A stretch of 64,000 nucleotides of DNA from Haematococcus lacustris (Eukaryota; Chlorophyta; Chlorophyceae; Chlamydomonadales; Haematococcaceae), in the NCBI GenBank assembly GCA_030144725.1, contig JASKMD010000029.1:4035964-4099963 (forward strand), given 5' to 3'. This document shows, one piece after another, positions 1-14,900 of this stretch (position 1 is its first letter; the number at the start of each line of letters is the position of its first letter). Both the position numbers and the translations under genes were made by a program. Below the pieces are notes generated by a model that was given only the letters and a program-made list of their open reading frames with translations, was not told the origin of the DNA and ran no database searches.

Positions 1-148
1 TGACCCTGACCCTGACCCTGACCCTGACCCTGACCCTGACCCTGACCTTGACCCTGACCCTGACCCTGACCCTGACCCTGACCCTGACCCTGACCCTGAC
101 CCTGACCCTGACCCTGACCCTGACCTGACCCTGACCCTGACGCTGACT
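1..148. repeat. (CCCTGA)n telomere-like array
   Basis: A nearly perfect hexamer array of CCCTGA (G-rich strand TCAGGG) runs from the window edge to about 148 with a few variant units. It lies directly before the last exon of a Fanzor-like pseudogene. The same intron in the related copy at 62144-62243 holds a shorter, imperfect version, so the array is an expanded intronic repeat. It is not a chromosome end as far as this window shows, although the left edge is cut. Confidence 0.9.
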
Positions 149-169
149 GTGGCCCTGAGCCTGACTGAG

Positions 170-974
170 GTGAATGGGATGAAGTGGGTGTCACGCCAGC
201 ACTACCACCAAGAGAGGGGAGTGGCGGTGTACCTGGGAGCGGGCAACTTCAGCCAGGGTGGGTGGAAGGCGGGGGCGGTGCGGGAGAAATTTTTGCAAGG
301 TGGTAGAGCAGCCTAGCAGACCCGGCCTGGCCAGACCCGACAGGCTGGTGATTTTGGATGAGTTCCGCACCACCCGTGTCAGCTCGTCCGTGCATGCCCG
401 CCAGCCTTGTGAGTTGCACCTGCCAGATGACCGGCCAAGGCCAGCAGACTGGGTGCCCCCAGCAGGCCAGGTCAACCAGCGGCTGTTGCGCCCAGCCTGG
501 AGCCTGCGGCATGCTAAGGATGTGCGGGGCCTGAAGTGGTGCCATGAGGTGCCGCCCAACCCCCCTCCCCCTCCCCCAGCTCAGCACCCACCTGCCCAGG
601 ATCCCCCTGCCCCTCCCCCAGCCCAGGACCCCCCATCCCCTCCCTCAGCCCAGGAGCCACCCCCACCAGCCCAGGACCAGCCCCCTGCCCTGCCCCCACC
701 TGGCCCAGTGCCACGACCCCAGGCCACCCCATGGGGCAGGTGGCTGGACCGGGACACTAACCCCTGCCTCAACTTCCAGCGCATTGGGGAGAGCAAGCAG
801 CGCCCCCTGGAGCTGTGCAGCTATGAGGGCCTGATGGCTCTGCCCCCCATTGGCAAGGAGTACCAGCAGGGCTACAAGCGGGTCAATGACCGGCTGCCCA
901 AGGTCAAGCAGCGGTTGCACCGGGCTGCAGAGTACCGCCGGGGCATAGATGGCCGGGCCCGCAACAATGCATAG
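170..974 (+). pseudogene. Fanzor/TnpB-like family 1, last exon, frameshifted copy (copy A)
   Basis: This is the last exon of a gene nearly identical to the one ending at 63083. It reads VNGMKWVSRQHYHQERGVAV, then a DEFRTTRVSSSVH segment, a Pro-rich spacer, and the motif WLDRDTNPCLNFQRIGE. That motif corresponds to the RuvC-III DxN(A)AxN signature of TnpB/Fanzor nucleases, with the catalytic Asp kept. Compared with the copy at 62244-63083 there is one extra base at about 286-300, near the T-run. It throws the 5' part into a stop (ending GGRAA) while the rest stays open in the next frame to 974. The usual acceptor CAG reads GAG here. Copy A is therefore a decayed paralogue. The nuclease assignment rests on motif recognition; that it is a broken duplicate is seen directly. 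Confidence 0.72.
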
Positions 975-1211
975 GCCCTAGTAGTTTACACAGGCTGTCA
1001 GCCTTACAAAGCATTAAGCTGTTAGTTTTGATGAGGTGCCCAGTGGTCAAGGGGGATTAGCCCCCCAGGAAAGAGTGCCACCGGTGTGGGGTTTGTAGTC
1101 ATCAAGGGTGCGACCGAGGATGCTTCAACTTGTTTGTAGTATCTGAGTGAGATTACCCACAGTCCAACATGTTGTTCCTTGTTGAATAAGTTTTGTTGGA
1201 TCTGCTCTGGC
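975..1211 (+). other. conserved 3' noncoding segment of family 1 (copy A)
   Basis: After the stop codon the sequence stays alignable with 63084-63295: CTAGTAGTTT, then the palindrome AGGCTGTCAGCCT at 992-1004, and later GGTTTGTAGTCATCAAGGG. Conservation of noncoding DNA beside the ORF suggests either a functional 3' UTR/guide-RNA-like region or simply the rest of the duplicated unit. Confidence 0.6.
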
Positions 1212-1298
1212 AAGGATAACTCATGCCTGGGCTACATGCGGCTGCAAGACCATTCACCAACGGCCATGCAGCAGCAACAACAACTTGAGTCACAATAG
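1200..1298 (+). pseudogene. Fanzor/TnpB-like family 2, C-terminal tail remnant
   Basis: One frame reads KDNSCLGYMRLQDHSP followed by a Gln-rich end and a stop at 1296-1298. The same tail appears better preserved at 63735-63815 (GKEYLEHGYKRLQDKPPKA). In both places it follows a family 1 copy, so the two families sit together in the duplicated unit. Only the tail survives here; the reading frame upstream is lost. Confidence 0.5.
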
Positions 1299-2996
1299 TG
1301 TGTACCCCAGGGGCCCTTCGCTCAGCATCCATCAGGTGTGTAGCCCCCCTCAAGCTGTGTAAATGCATGTCATGCCAACTGTAGGCTATAGCCTGCCATT
1401 TGTGCTCCATACAGACAAGACACCACCCCTAGTCAGGCGGCCCCAACATTAAAAAAATGACAGGAAACCGACCCCTGGTAGTAGGACGGCTGCAACTCTG
1501 CACTCACTACGCCAAATATTATGCTACTTGGCTCACAATGTAGCCAGCCCGGCCAGCTACCTTTTCCCCACCCAGAATAATAATGCAGTCAGTAGGCCGT
1601 GCACAACAAAGCATCAAAGTTGGTGATTCAAATCTGAGCCATTGCGGAGCATGCAGTCGTCGCTTCAACCCCCGCGTCGCGTGGGCTGCTCTACATGAGC
1701 ATGCGCGTCGGCGGCAGCAGTCGGATCGGAAAGCGGTAGCGAGGATGTGGCAATGAGCCCACCTCCCCCCCATACCTGGAGGGCAATGCCACAGCTCGAC
1801 CATTTGGACTTATAGCATGCTACTTACTATGTTAAGCTCCTCTTAGACATTGTTACAAACGCTCATACTCAGATGAGGCAAAAGCTCACTTTGGTCTGTG
1901 ACCCCCAACTCCCTTAGCCAATCTCAGGGCCAGAGCCATGCAGTCAGTCGCACAACTCCACACCATGACCGAGTTTGGACTCGGCTCTTCTCAGAGTTAC
2001 ACTCCCCTACATGCCATCTACCTGCGTGCAAAGTTTCATAGCTCAACTGCCACCCCACAGCCCCGTGGCGCTGATTCTGCTTGGAAAACATGATGTCACT
2101 TTGAAGATGTCAAACTGATAGAGGCCTGGGCTGTTTAACGTGCGGTTTGTTTTAACAAAAGCGCCAAGGGGTCAAGAAGAAACATTTCATAGCCATTTTC
2201 TTGTGAGTGCAGCGGGTGCAATACAGTGGATGACACAGTAGAGGAGGGGGGGTGTAACCCGGTGATACCTTAGTGTGCGCCGACCCAAATGGTGTATTCG
2301 ACGGAAGGGAGTATGAACATATGCTTCAATCACCCCGTCTAGGTGCCCTGCACGCCCAGCAGGCATCGCGTTGGGTGTTTGCCGGACATTCCATGTGTGC
2401 ACAACCCGCTCACTGCGCCAGATAGATGGCGCCACAGGGATGTGGCTCACCGTCCCAAGGATACCCGTCTTGCCGCTGTTATTTGTTCGCGGGCACATGT
2501 GGCAGTACGCGAGCAAAGACTCCAATGGCTTGCGCTGATGGTCAAACGACGCGCATTGCTTTGCAGATACCAATGTGACAAACGCTATTGAAAACGGTGC
2601 AGATTTGAGAGAGTATTTGCATGAACATTACCACCCCCGTGTTGGGGCCGCCCGACCCCTAGTGAGGGACCTTGTTATGCCTTTGCGTTACTTTGTGGTG
2701 AATATTGTGCCCGGAGCCTCATTCCACCTCGAATCGCGAACCTATGGTTACTCATGCACCATCTTGCTTACATTCGACAACCATAGCATCACGATATCAA
2801 AACATGCCCGGCAAGCGCATCACGTCAAACAGCGCCGTCGCCCAGTAATGACCACTTGCGGTGAGCTGTACCGACCTCGTCATGACATGCTTCAGGCCAG
2901 TGTAGGCAACAACTCTTGCGCATTGACAATAGCTGCGCCTACACCAGTCACCGGGACTGTAGGTACCGAGGGCCTCACCAGCTGTGCTGCCACACA
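1299..2996. other. no gene recognised; repeat remnants
   Basis: No exon chain or conserved protein was found. A roughly 47-bp block at 1456-1502 (core CCCCTGGTAGTAGGACGGCT) recurs at 15164-15212. A piece at 2575-2705 belongs to a dispersed repeat seen also near 18150, 22540 and 30545. The 3' flank of the TLP18.3 gene lies at the right end. Confidence 0.6.
2575..2705 (+). repeat. dispersed repeat, 'LREYLHEHYHP' type
   Basis: The stretch encodes LREYLHEHYHPRVGAARPLV in one frame. At the DNA level it is related to 30545-30610 (GAGAGAGTACTTACATGAAG, then ATTACCACCCCCATGTTGGG) and to 22540-22690. I do not recognise the element it comes from. Confidence 0.45.
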
Positions 2997-5805
2997 CTAG
3001 TCCTTGGCGACATAGCCATAGTACTGCAGCATGGGCACCTGCACACCCACATGCCCGCAGCAGCTCATGTCACGACAAGCACTGTGCCTTACACAAATAT
3101 GACTAGGCTGGCTCCTGGGCTTTGGCTACTGTGCAGTAAACATCAGTGTGCAGCCAGCAGTGTGACTCGTGCATGTGGTGCTGTGTGTGGATGCAGGCAG
3201 GCAGGCAAGCAAGCTCCAGGCATTGGCTACAGCTGGCGCACGCACCACCACAGCAATGAGCAGCAGGCTGGCCACCACAGTGGCAGTGATGTTCTTGCTC
3301 TTGTCTGTCTCTTCCTTGGTGCGGTAAGTGCGGCGCTTGGTGTCATCAGCCCTCACTGGCCCCGCTGCACAGCAGCACCACACCACACCATACTACACCA
3401 GCAGCAACGGTCGTCAAGCACACCAGGACATTGGTCACAGCCACATCAAGGCACCTGCTGACATGTGGCCATGCGGCAGCCTGAAGGCTAGCCGCACGCA
3501 CAGACAGTAGCCTGGGAAGCTGCACGTCTGCACCCCATGCAGCTTCCACACGCCCCTGATGGCAGCCAGCGAGGCATAGCTCACCGTGGTCAGTGGACAC
3601 TGGCACAGGCAGTGGTGAGGGCCACACGCAGCAGCACGTTGAGGCAACGGCAGGGAGGCAACCGGCCCAGTGTCAGCCTAGGCAGTCCAGCCTGCCAGCC
3701 CACTCTGATTGCTATGTTGTGAGCACTAAGTAGAGACACTCGACTGCTGTGCCCATAGCGGTGCACGCCTCAAGCCTCAACCTGTGGCAAAACACTCGAC
3801 CCTAGCCCATGGCACTTGCTGCTGACCAGGCATCTAGGAAATGTGGGGTGGTGGTGCTGGTACTCCACCTATGGCCTTGCACTCACAACTGACACCTGCT
3901 TCACATGCGCTACTGCTACTGCTGCCGCGGCTGCCGCGGCTGCCACGGCTGCCGTGGCTGCTGCTCCCAACTTACCAGGCACTGTCTTGCCCTCCAGCTT
4001 GGCAATCACCCTCTCCAAACTGCTCTCCACAGTCAGGTTGTACTTCTCCTGCTCCGTGTAGATGGGGATCTGGTCGCCAACAATGCTGTCCAGCAACTCG
4101 TCGCCAATCGCATCCATGAATGCCGCTCCCCCCGTGAGGGCCCCCTCCTTGGCTGCCGTCACCACCATCAGCACGCCCTTGTTGTCCCGCTCAGCCTTGG
4201 GGTACCAGTTGGCCAGCAGCTGCAGGGGGAGCGCATGGGTGCATGGTGAGCAGGCCACCAACAGGCAGGGTCTCAGTCGGAGGAGAGGTGGTGGTGGCAG
4301 TGCGTCAGGAGGCAGCAGGGCCACAGGGGACGGCAGCCAACAGGTGGCAGGCAAGACTGGGATGCAGCGAGGCGGGAACACGCAGCAAGGTGCCACCATG
4401 GTGCCGACTGATATAGGACAACCCACTCCTTCTCCCCTCCACCCCTACTCCTGCTAGCTGCCCTGGCTCGAGTCCCAGAGCCGCTCAGAGGGTCAAGGAC
4501 CTTCCCCCTCCAACCAGCGGCCTGACTGCAAAGGGGTGGCCCACCCTGCTGCCAGCTAGCCCTTCTGGGCAGGCGGTTAGGCCTAGCCTTCGAGTACCCA
4601 TTAAAGGCCAGCAGTGGCCCGATGCCCCAATGTCACAAGAGGAACCCATGTGGGCTGGCGGGGAGGTGGGTCAGCCCACCTTGTCAGAGAAGGCAAATGC
4701 GTCAGTCTCATACTCCAGCTTGCGCACCGTGATGACCTCCACTCGGTACCCAGTGCTCTCCTGCACCAGCAGCAGACCGACGCGCCTCACACACCTGCTC
4801 AAGGTTGTCTGCAGGCCATGAGGCACAGCTCACAGGCGGCCGTCGTGCCGCTGCCAGCTGGTGGGCCAGATGGCCCTGGTAGCACTATGCAGGGCTGCAG
4901 CCATTGCCTATGTGCTCGCAAGCTGCAGGCTGTGTCATGGCGGCACCCTGGCCACTGCTTGATGGCAGCAAGCACCCTGCTCAGTGCTGTGGTTTGCGTC
5001 ATAGGGGAGTGAATCCCAGGACTGCCTGGCATTCCTTGTGGCAAAAGCTGCAACAGATCAGGGACACTGCCCCTGCCCAGTGCTTCACCTCTAGCTCCTT
5101 CAACTTCTTGTTCAAGTCGCCTTTGGTGCTGATGCTCAACACGCTGGCGTCATCTAGGTAGTATGAGGTGGTAGGTGCAGGCTCAGCCAACAGGTCAAAC
5201 TCTGCAGTGGCAGCAAAAGATGGGGTGTGGGGGTTGAGAACTGCCAGGGGAGGGGGCAAGCTCAGCTGCTTTGGAGCTGTCTGTGGTGTTGCTCCTGCCT
5301 TGCCCTGCCTCGGCACACAGCTCCTTTCAGCCAAGCCTGGAATTGCCCGGAGTGGGGGCTGCCCTGGCTGATGTGGCTGCCGAGCTTGCACAACCCTCAA
5401 GCCTACAATCTACGTGAGCGAATAGTGCATTGCACAGGACGGCGTCAAGAGCGTGTGTGCACGCACCGGATGCAACTGCTGCGCCGGACATTGACCCGAC
5501 GGTCATCAAGGCCGCTGTACCCAGCGCCAGGACGCGTTGCCCCAGCGACATCGACTTCGGCTCCTGCAATGGAGACAGGGCAGCAGGGATCAACAGCTGC
5601 TTACCGTCGGGGCTGGGGTGGAGCCAATGTGGACCACACAGGCATATCCCGGGACATCGATGCTGCCATCCTCGACGCCAAAGCCACATGCCTGAGTTTG
5701 AGCGCGGCATTTCACCACAGATTTCCGCACGGAGGTTGGGCGCGATGCCGCTCGGCTGTGGATGTTGCTGCGCAGGTTCCGCTGCTGCATCATTGACCCC
5801 TGCAT
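2997..5805 (-). CDS. TLP18.3/Psb32-type thylakoid lumen protein (TPM domain)
   Basis: Seven exons (complement): 5605-5805, 5467-5563, 5089-5201, 4680-4760, 3976-4219, 3246-3364, 2997-3038. They total 897 nt (298 aa) with every phase consistent. The start gives MQGSMMQQRNL, a chloroplast transit region. Next comes a hydrophobic, Ala-rich lumen-targeting stretch (ALMTVGSMSGAAVAS), then the TPM domain: YLDDASVLSISTKGDLNKKL, ITVRKLEYETDAFAFSDK, NKGVLMVVTAAKEGALTGG, and EKYNLTVESSLERVIAKLEG. A late TKEETDKSK segment precedes a C-terminal membrane helix ending VPMLQYYGYVAKD. Order and spacing match Arabidopsis TLP18.3 (from memory). Family members act in PSII repair and assembly and as a lumenal phosphatase. 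The first exon-intron junction (41-nt intron 5564-5604) and the choice between Met at 5805 and 5793 are the weak points. Confidence 0.9.
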
Positions 5806-6304
5806 TGCTTGAACAACAACAATGGAGCGCCTGCGGGACGGAAGATTTCCATCATCTTTCTTTGACCATGCACCATTTTTGAACCTGCACATGCTAACGA
5901 AGGCGGGCAGTCCGCGTGCGACTACAACTAAACAAAGTATCAGTCTTTCTGATATGTTTAGGACGCCTGAATGCTGACGGTGTCACAGCTACAGATCAGA
6001 ATGTGTTCTCCATCCGCACGTCTTGCTTAGCAACTAACGCCACTGACACTCTGGATGCCAGGCACACTAGGCCTCGGCCTATACCCTCAAGGGTTCTCCT
6101 TAACAAATTGGCACAGCAAACGCACACTGATCTGAGCAGACATAGTTGCAATGGCCCTCCGGGTATGACAGAGGCTTGACCAAACACGACGCAACGCCGG
6201 TGGTGGAACGACAGTATCAAGCTCCAGCTGCAGCACCTGGCAGCAGATAGCTCAGCTGGCATCTCTGTGGTGGGTTTTTCAGCAGCATGTCGCAGCTAGG
6301 ATGG
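5806..6304. other. 5' flank of the TLP18.3 gene, no gene seen
   Basis: Upstream region of the minus-strand lumen-protein gene. No protein similarity, clear TATA box or repeat was recognised. Confidence 0.5.
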
Positions 6305-6520
6305 TAGGACACATGTTTCTTTCCTTCATGCACAATCCTTCAAGATTCGAAGTCTTGACCACACACAGCACTGTTACACGTAGTTTTGGCCACCTGGGAT
6401 GCGGTGTGGGAGGAGTACCTGGACCCCATGTTGGCGGAGCAACAGCTCAAGCTGCACGTGCCCAGAAGAGGGCCCTCAAGCGCCTCCTCATAACGGTGGG
6501 TTACTCAACAGTGAATGGCA
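6305..6520 (+). pseudogene. Fanzor/TnpB-like fragment (pre-RuvC-II region)
   Basis: The frame LLHVVLATWDAVWEEYLDPM continues LAEQQLKLH and then, after a one-base shift, AQKRALKRLL. I recognise this as the region before the zinc-ribbon half of the same protein family found elsewhere in the window. An in-frame TGA upstream and the shift show it is dead. Family placement comes from memory of related algal proteins; the frame break is seen directly. Confidence 0.4.
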
Positions 6521-6778
6521 GGCTCGAGGCTGCAGCACCAGGGCTACACGCGTGGTGAGTGGGTGCTCAAGCTATGCCCTTTTGGGTGCAAAACCGGGAT
6601 CCTTTTGGCGTCCCTCGTACAGACCCAGGCAGGGCATGACAGGCAGGCAGGGTTGTGAAAATTGCAGTATTTCATGAAATTTTGCAGTGAAATCTTGCAC
6701 GTGCAAAAATGCAACATTTCATTGCAAGAATGAAAAATCCCGGTAGCCCCCAGCACCCGGCAGCCCGAGTAGAGCCCG

Positions 6779-7072
6779 ATGGCTGAGGCTGTCGCGACAA
6801 CTACTGGCCTTCAACAGAATGCTCGTAGCCGCATTGCTGCTTTCTCTGGCCCTTCGTTGGCATTGCCACGGGTGCTCCAGCACAACGTGATTGGCCTGGG
6901 CAATGCGACCCCTCTACAACCTAACGGGAAGAGGCGTCGCACTACCACAGCCGACACAGCCGCAGGCACAACAGCAGGTGCAGCCGCAGGTGCAGCCACA
7001 AGCAGCCCGCGCAGCAGCTGGATCACAGCGCAATGGAGGACTGTAGCGGAGGGTCGTGGGAACTCATGTTAG
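6779..7072 (+). pseudogene. hAT 1 transposase N-terminal ORF
   Basis: It starts MAEAVATTTGLQQNARSR, carries NGKRRRTTTA (nuclear-localisation-like) and ends in an Ala/Thr-rich stretch. It lies just inside the left terminus of hAT 1. A pentameric 15-bp tandem repeat follows its end and disrupts the continuation. Confidence 0.45.
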
Positions 7073-7136
7073 GGGAACTCATGTTAGGGGAACTCATGTT
7101 AGGTGAACTCATGTTAGGTGAACTCATGTTAGGGGA
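7058..7136. repeat. 15-bp tandem repeat, five units
   Basis: Five units of GGAACTCATGTTAGG with G/T variation occur inside hAT 1. Confidence 0.9.
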
Positions 7137-7206
7137 GGTGTTGGGCGTCATCGAGAAGCATGGTTTGGTAAGATCCATGTAGCAACCCTCACAGCTTTGC
7201 ATCATC

Positions 7207-7404
7207 TTGCCTGCAGCCCCCATGTTGCCTTATCCTTGTGTGCCATGCGTGGTGCAGGACAAAAGCGTATGCGCCCTTGTGACGGACACGCCCTCATCCA
7301 TGCGCAGACTCTGGCAGCTGCTTGAAACACAGCGGCCTCATATCCTGTGCTTGGGCTGCCATGCACATATCATAAGCCTATACTTCACTAGTAAGTACCA
7401 CTAG
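7207..7404 (+). pseudogene. hAT 1 transposase core fragment
   Basis: The stretch LVTDTPSSMRRLWQLLETQ followed by CLGCHAHIISLY matches the 'vvtDna.nmkka..ll ... gC.aH.lnll' pattern of hAT/DUF659 proteins. The Asp of VTD is present. The fragment ends at a stop and has no following core exons. Confidence 0.5.
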
Positions 7405-7470
7405 TCCAGTAAGCCTATACTTCACTAGTAAGTACCACCAGTCCAGTAAGCCTATACTTCACTAGTAAGT
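7372..7470. repeat. 36-bp tandem repeat, about three units
   Basis: The unit begins TAAGCCTATACTTCACTAGT. There are two full copies and one partial copy, inside hAT 1. Confidence 0.9.
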
Positions 7471-7559
7471 CCCAATCCCTCCTCCACACTAATCATTGTT
7501 GCTAGTTTGTGTTGTTGTTGTTGTGGTTTGTTGCTAGTTTGTGTTGTCGTTGTTGCTGC

Positions 7560-7737
7560 TGATGTAGGCGATCGCCGCAACCGTCTGCTCATGGGCCGCA
7601 TGTGGGCAATGGCCTATGTGTACTTCAACACTCGGGCCTTGAAGCACCAGGAGCAGCCCTTGGCAGCTGATGCTGCTGATGTGGAGCAGTGGGAGGAGTG
7701 GATGGCCAGCCAGCCTGTGGAGGGTGCACCCCTTTAG
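7560..7737 (+). pseudogene. hAT 1 transposase C-terminal exon
   Basis: It reads NRLLMGRMWAMAYVYFNTRA, then EQWEEWMASQ and a stop. The spacing resembles the hAT dimerisation tail 'RNRL..er..kLvYiyfN'. The stop codon is at 7735-7737. Confidence 0.45.
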
Positions 7738-8122
7738 TAGGGGAGGCATTGCATGGGCAATGCTGAAACTGCAAAATGATGGCATCATGCATGAACAGCA
7801 ATAGTGGGGGAGTATTGGGCAGCAGTAAGTAACTCATCAGGTCAGTATGCATGGATAGGAGCTGTACTCGCACACGTTATGCATGTATGCATGCTGGCCT
7901 ATGATTTTTTTGGTGGATGTGGTGCACCAAATCGTATCTTGATTGTTGCATTGGGTTGACAGATGTTAAACAGGGTTGTGTGCAAAGTTTCAGGTCAAAA
8001 CTCTCACGGCAACCACGCGTTTTCATGCCGTTTCAAGTCTTTCATTCTTGCATTGAAATTTCATCGATTTCATGCAAGAATGAAAGAATGCAAAAGTGAA
8101 AGAACGCAAAGTCACAACCCTG

Positions 8123-8542
8123 AGGGTTACTGACCTCACCTGCATGTGACCTGCTAGGTGCCACGACCCCAGTCCTCTGCCAGGTTGTTCTGCATACTGT
8201 GTGCCTTGTGTGCCATGCAGCTGATGCAGGAGGCAGCTGTGGAGTCTCAACAGAAGTGGGCGGCTTGTTTAAAGTTGGGAGTGATTCTAGGTAACGCTGG
8301 CATTGATCAAGGTGGTGGGGGCCCAAACAACGGCAAATCAACCCCACTATGTGGCAGTGAATAACCCCCTGCTGCTAGTTCATACCTCCATCCCAACACA
8401 TCTGCCTATGCACTCGCATGCACCAGGCATCACCATGGTGCAGCAGCAGCAGCAGCCGCATCAGCAGCAGTCGCTGCAGTCTGAGCCTAACAACGTTGCA
8501 GCAGGAAGGCCTGAGGAATGGCATCACGCTCGCAAGTGTCGG
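8123..8542. other. 3' flank of the aminotransferase gene, no gene seen
   Basis: The stretch between the right end of hAT 1 and the stop codon of the minus-strand aminotransferase. It holds a short CAG run at about 8440-8475 and nothing else I can support. Confidence 0.5.
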
Positions 8543-12165
<3,623 letters not shown>

Positions 12166-12862
12166 ACTGCTGCTCTAACACTCTACACAATGCTCTTCTC
12201 TGTAGCCCGGCACTCCAAATTCTTCCAACTCAAAGTTGTATATCGCCCACGTGAACAATTATGATATTCACGTAAACCGGAGCCCACAGAGCGACCGACC
12301 CGCCGTGTTAGACAAGTGCGACGAGCGTTTGCGGCAAGGCTGCGCGGAGCTCTGCCAAATGACTAACATTTTGCGACCGTCATGTTTCTCGACACATGGT
12401 TGCATTACTGGCGACCCGAACTCAGCTGTGACACGTCCTGAGGAAATTTGAAAAATTATCGCGTATCACGTACAGGCCATCCCAGCATGTAAGACTTGCA
12501 CCGCTCGGCTCAGCAAGTCGCCGTTAGCTCCCTGCCGGATGTCCAACCTCGCAGCCCGCCCGCATCTGCACCAAGTGAAGCCTTGAGAACTGTCCTATCA
12601 GCAGAGTGCGGTGTTATAGACCCCGTGCACATCGCAAAGCTACTAAACGCTGAAGTGCTGACTTGTTTGCTCCTTGCGAGTGCACCGGCCGACGATGCAG
12701 GTAAGAACATTGGCGTCTATTTAAATGCGTAGCTGCGAGAATGAACGCGTTAGGCTCACTAAGCGTGGTCCCGACTGCATCCATGCAGGGTTGCTGCAAG
12801 CCCGGCCACAGGTCCTGCCAGGGCGACTCCTGAGCTGAAACTACACCGGCCACAGGTCCTGG
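12166..12862. other. 5' flank of the aminotransferase gene; possible orphan exon
   Basis: Upstream region of the minus-strand gene. A plus-strand open stretch at about 12500-12690 (IDPVHIAKLLNAEVLTCLLL) ends at a good donor GTAAGA, so it could be an exon of an unrecognised divergent gene, but no start or partner exon was found. A 19-bp direct repeat at 12404-12422 recurs at 15140-15158. Two copies of CCACAGGTCCTG precede the hAT terminus. Confidence 0.4.
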
Positions 12863-13519
12863 CAGGGCTGTGGGATACGGGCTTACGGAATACGGATCCG
12901 CTTACGTGCTTACCGTAATACGTGGTCACACCCGTAAGGTTCCGCCTAACCGATCCGTAAGGTTCCGCCGTAAGGGGCCCATGCAAGCATGCGGGGCATC
13001 TTTTTCGCCTTTCCCCTTCCGCCTTCCCTGCTTCCGCCAACCCTGCTTTCCCTTGTTCCGCAAACCTAGAATACTTGCTTACTTTGTTGTTTGTGTGTGT
13101 TTGCAACCTTAACTCATCCCAACCTCTCGCAGCCCAACCATCAGCCTTCAACATCAACTTCAGCCTCGTGCCTAAGCAGGTCTGCACTGTCACAGCAGCT
13201 GCTGGGTTGCTAGGCTGCCGAACCTTGGACCCTCCCCATCTCAGATGCCTTCCAGCACCTGCACGACATGGGGTAGTAGTAGGTGGCACAAGCAGAAAGA
13301 TGGCACAAGTAGGTGGCACAAGCAAAAAGTTTGGGCTGAGTACAACAGCCCTGATGCTCCCCGCCCGTTGCTGTTGTGCTGCTGTAAGGCCTGGGCGCAG
13401 AAAGCTGGCATCAGTGACGGCAGAGCACAGAGCTGGCTTGTTCACCTGCAGGGCACATGGCATCAAGTACTAACACACTTCATCAGCACGACGGCAACAG
13501 GAGTAGCAGCAACAATTCA

Positions 13520-13753
13520 CTAGCTGAAACTCCATAGCCTGACCTGCAGGCTGCTCAACATGGATGAGCAGCTGTGCATGCGGACTCCACCGCTGAGCTC
13601 CAGGCCCTTGCGGATGTTATGAAGGTTCTGGAAGACCTCTAGCTGATGCGCCAGGCTGGAGGATAGTGTGTAGTACTTGATGATGTCACGGACGATCTCA
13701 CAGTGCTTGATCACCAGCTCGAGGGTGAGCACGTCTGCATGAGGGAAGGGAAA
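13520..13753 (-). pseudogene. hAT 2 transposase, later exon
   Basis: After an acceptor (TGCAG) the frame reads DVLTLELVIKHCEIVRDIIK, then YYTLSSSLAHQLEVFQNLHN, and stays open to a donor-like GTCAGG. The pattern of a helix followed by a short LxxxQ segment matches the mid-region of hAT transposases. The DDE core could not be completed. Confidence 0.4.
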
Positions 13754-13769
13754 AGCATGCAACAAGTTA

Positions 13770-14402
<633 letters not shown>

Positions 14403-14455
14403 CTTGAGTCCAGTCAGGCTTGAGTCCAGTCAGGCTTGAGTCCAGTCAGGCTTGA
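14403..14455. repeat. 16-bp tandem repeat, three units
   Basis: Units of CTTGAGTCCAGTCAGG join the CAGG array to the transposase exon. They start from the coding sequence itself, suggesting slippage that began at the exon edge. Confidence 0.85.
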
Positions 14456-14900
14456 GTGCCCGTACAAACTCCAAGAAGGTGTCCGACTCCACAATGGTGA
14501 GAGGCAGGCCATCACGCAGTAGCCACTCCAATAGCAAGCGGGCAATATTATTGTTGCCAACCTCCCGGCTTGGGCCTGCCAGGCCCTGCCTGGCCTCTAG
14601 GTGCTGACGGACGACATGCACGTTGGCTGAGTCAGCCATGGCCTCGGCACTCGAAAGGTACGAGCAGGCCGCTGTTAGCAGGTGTGCACCGAGGTGGTTC
14701 GGGTTGCTGCCAAGGGCGGCCTTGGCAGCAAAGGAGCAGAATTTGCACATGCGCCTGTCGCTAGCGCAACCATCGCCATTTGCGCCAAAATGCCTCTGAT
14801 ACCAGACCGGTGTGCTGATGTTGGGCTGTTCTGTCCTGCTGCGCTTTCTTAGCGGCCTAGAGACGCCGGGGATCTGCTGCACATCCTCTGCCGTGGCCAT
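14430..14900 (-). pseudogene. hAT 2 transposase N-terminal exon (BED-like zinc finger)
   Basis: From Met at 14900 it reads MATAEDVQQIPG, then RPLRKRSRTEQPN (basic) and WYQRHFGANGDGC. The BED-like finger follows: MCKFCSFAAK with HLGAHLL. The helix LLLEWLLRDGLPLTIVESD leads to FLEFVRALKPDW, the canonical hAT N-terminal region. A stop follows immediately at the tandem repeat. The piece is ORF-intact on its own but separated from its core by the satellite. Confidence 0.65.

Larger units (their letters stand above)
6648..8122 (+). mobile_element. hAT transposon 1 (internally deleted)
   Basis: The termini are CAGGGTTGTGA at 6648 and its exact complement ending at 8122. CAGGG is the usual hAT start. 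Subterminal copies of TTTCATTCTTGCA occur at both ends; the right end folds as a 15-bp perfect hairpin (8039-8053 with 8073-8087). Inside are three transposase pieces on the plus strand. The first is an N-terminal ORF 6779-7072 with a basic GKRRR. The second, 7207-7404, reads LVTDTPSSMRRLWQLLETQ then a CLGCHAHI motif typical of the hAT core. The third is a C-terminal exon 7560-7737 (NRLLMGRMWAMAYVYFNTRA). The catalytic core between them is missing. I saw no 8-bp target duplication. Confidence 0.68.

Noticed and set aside
1..148. True chromosome end (telomere)
   Set aside because: The same array type occurs in an intron at the other end of the window, directly before the same exon.
7971..8122. 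Separate 152-bp MITE beginning CAGGGTTGTG
   Set aside because: The right end serves better as the terminus of the larger hAT 1 element starting at 6648, which has the longer terminal match.
12496..12732. Small plus-strand gene
   Set aside because: It has no ATG in frame; at best an orphan exon with a donor.
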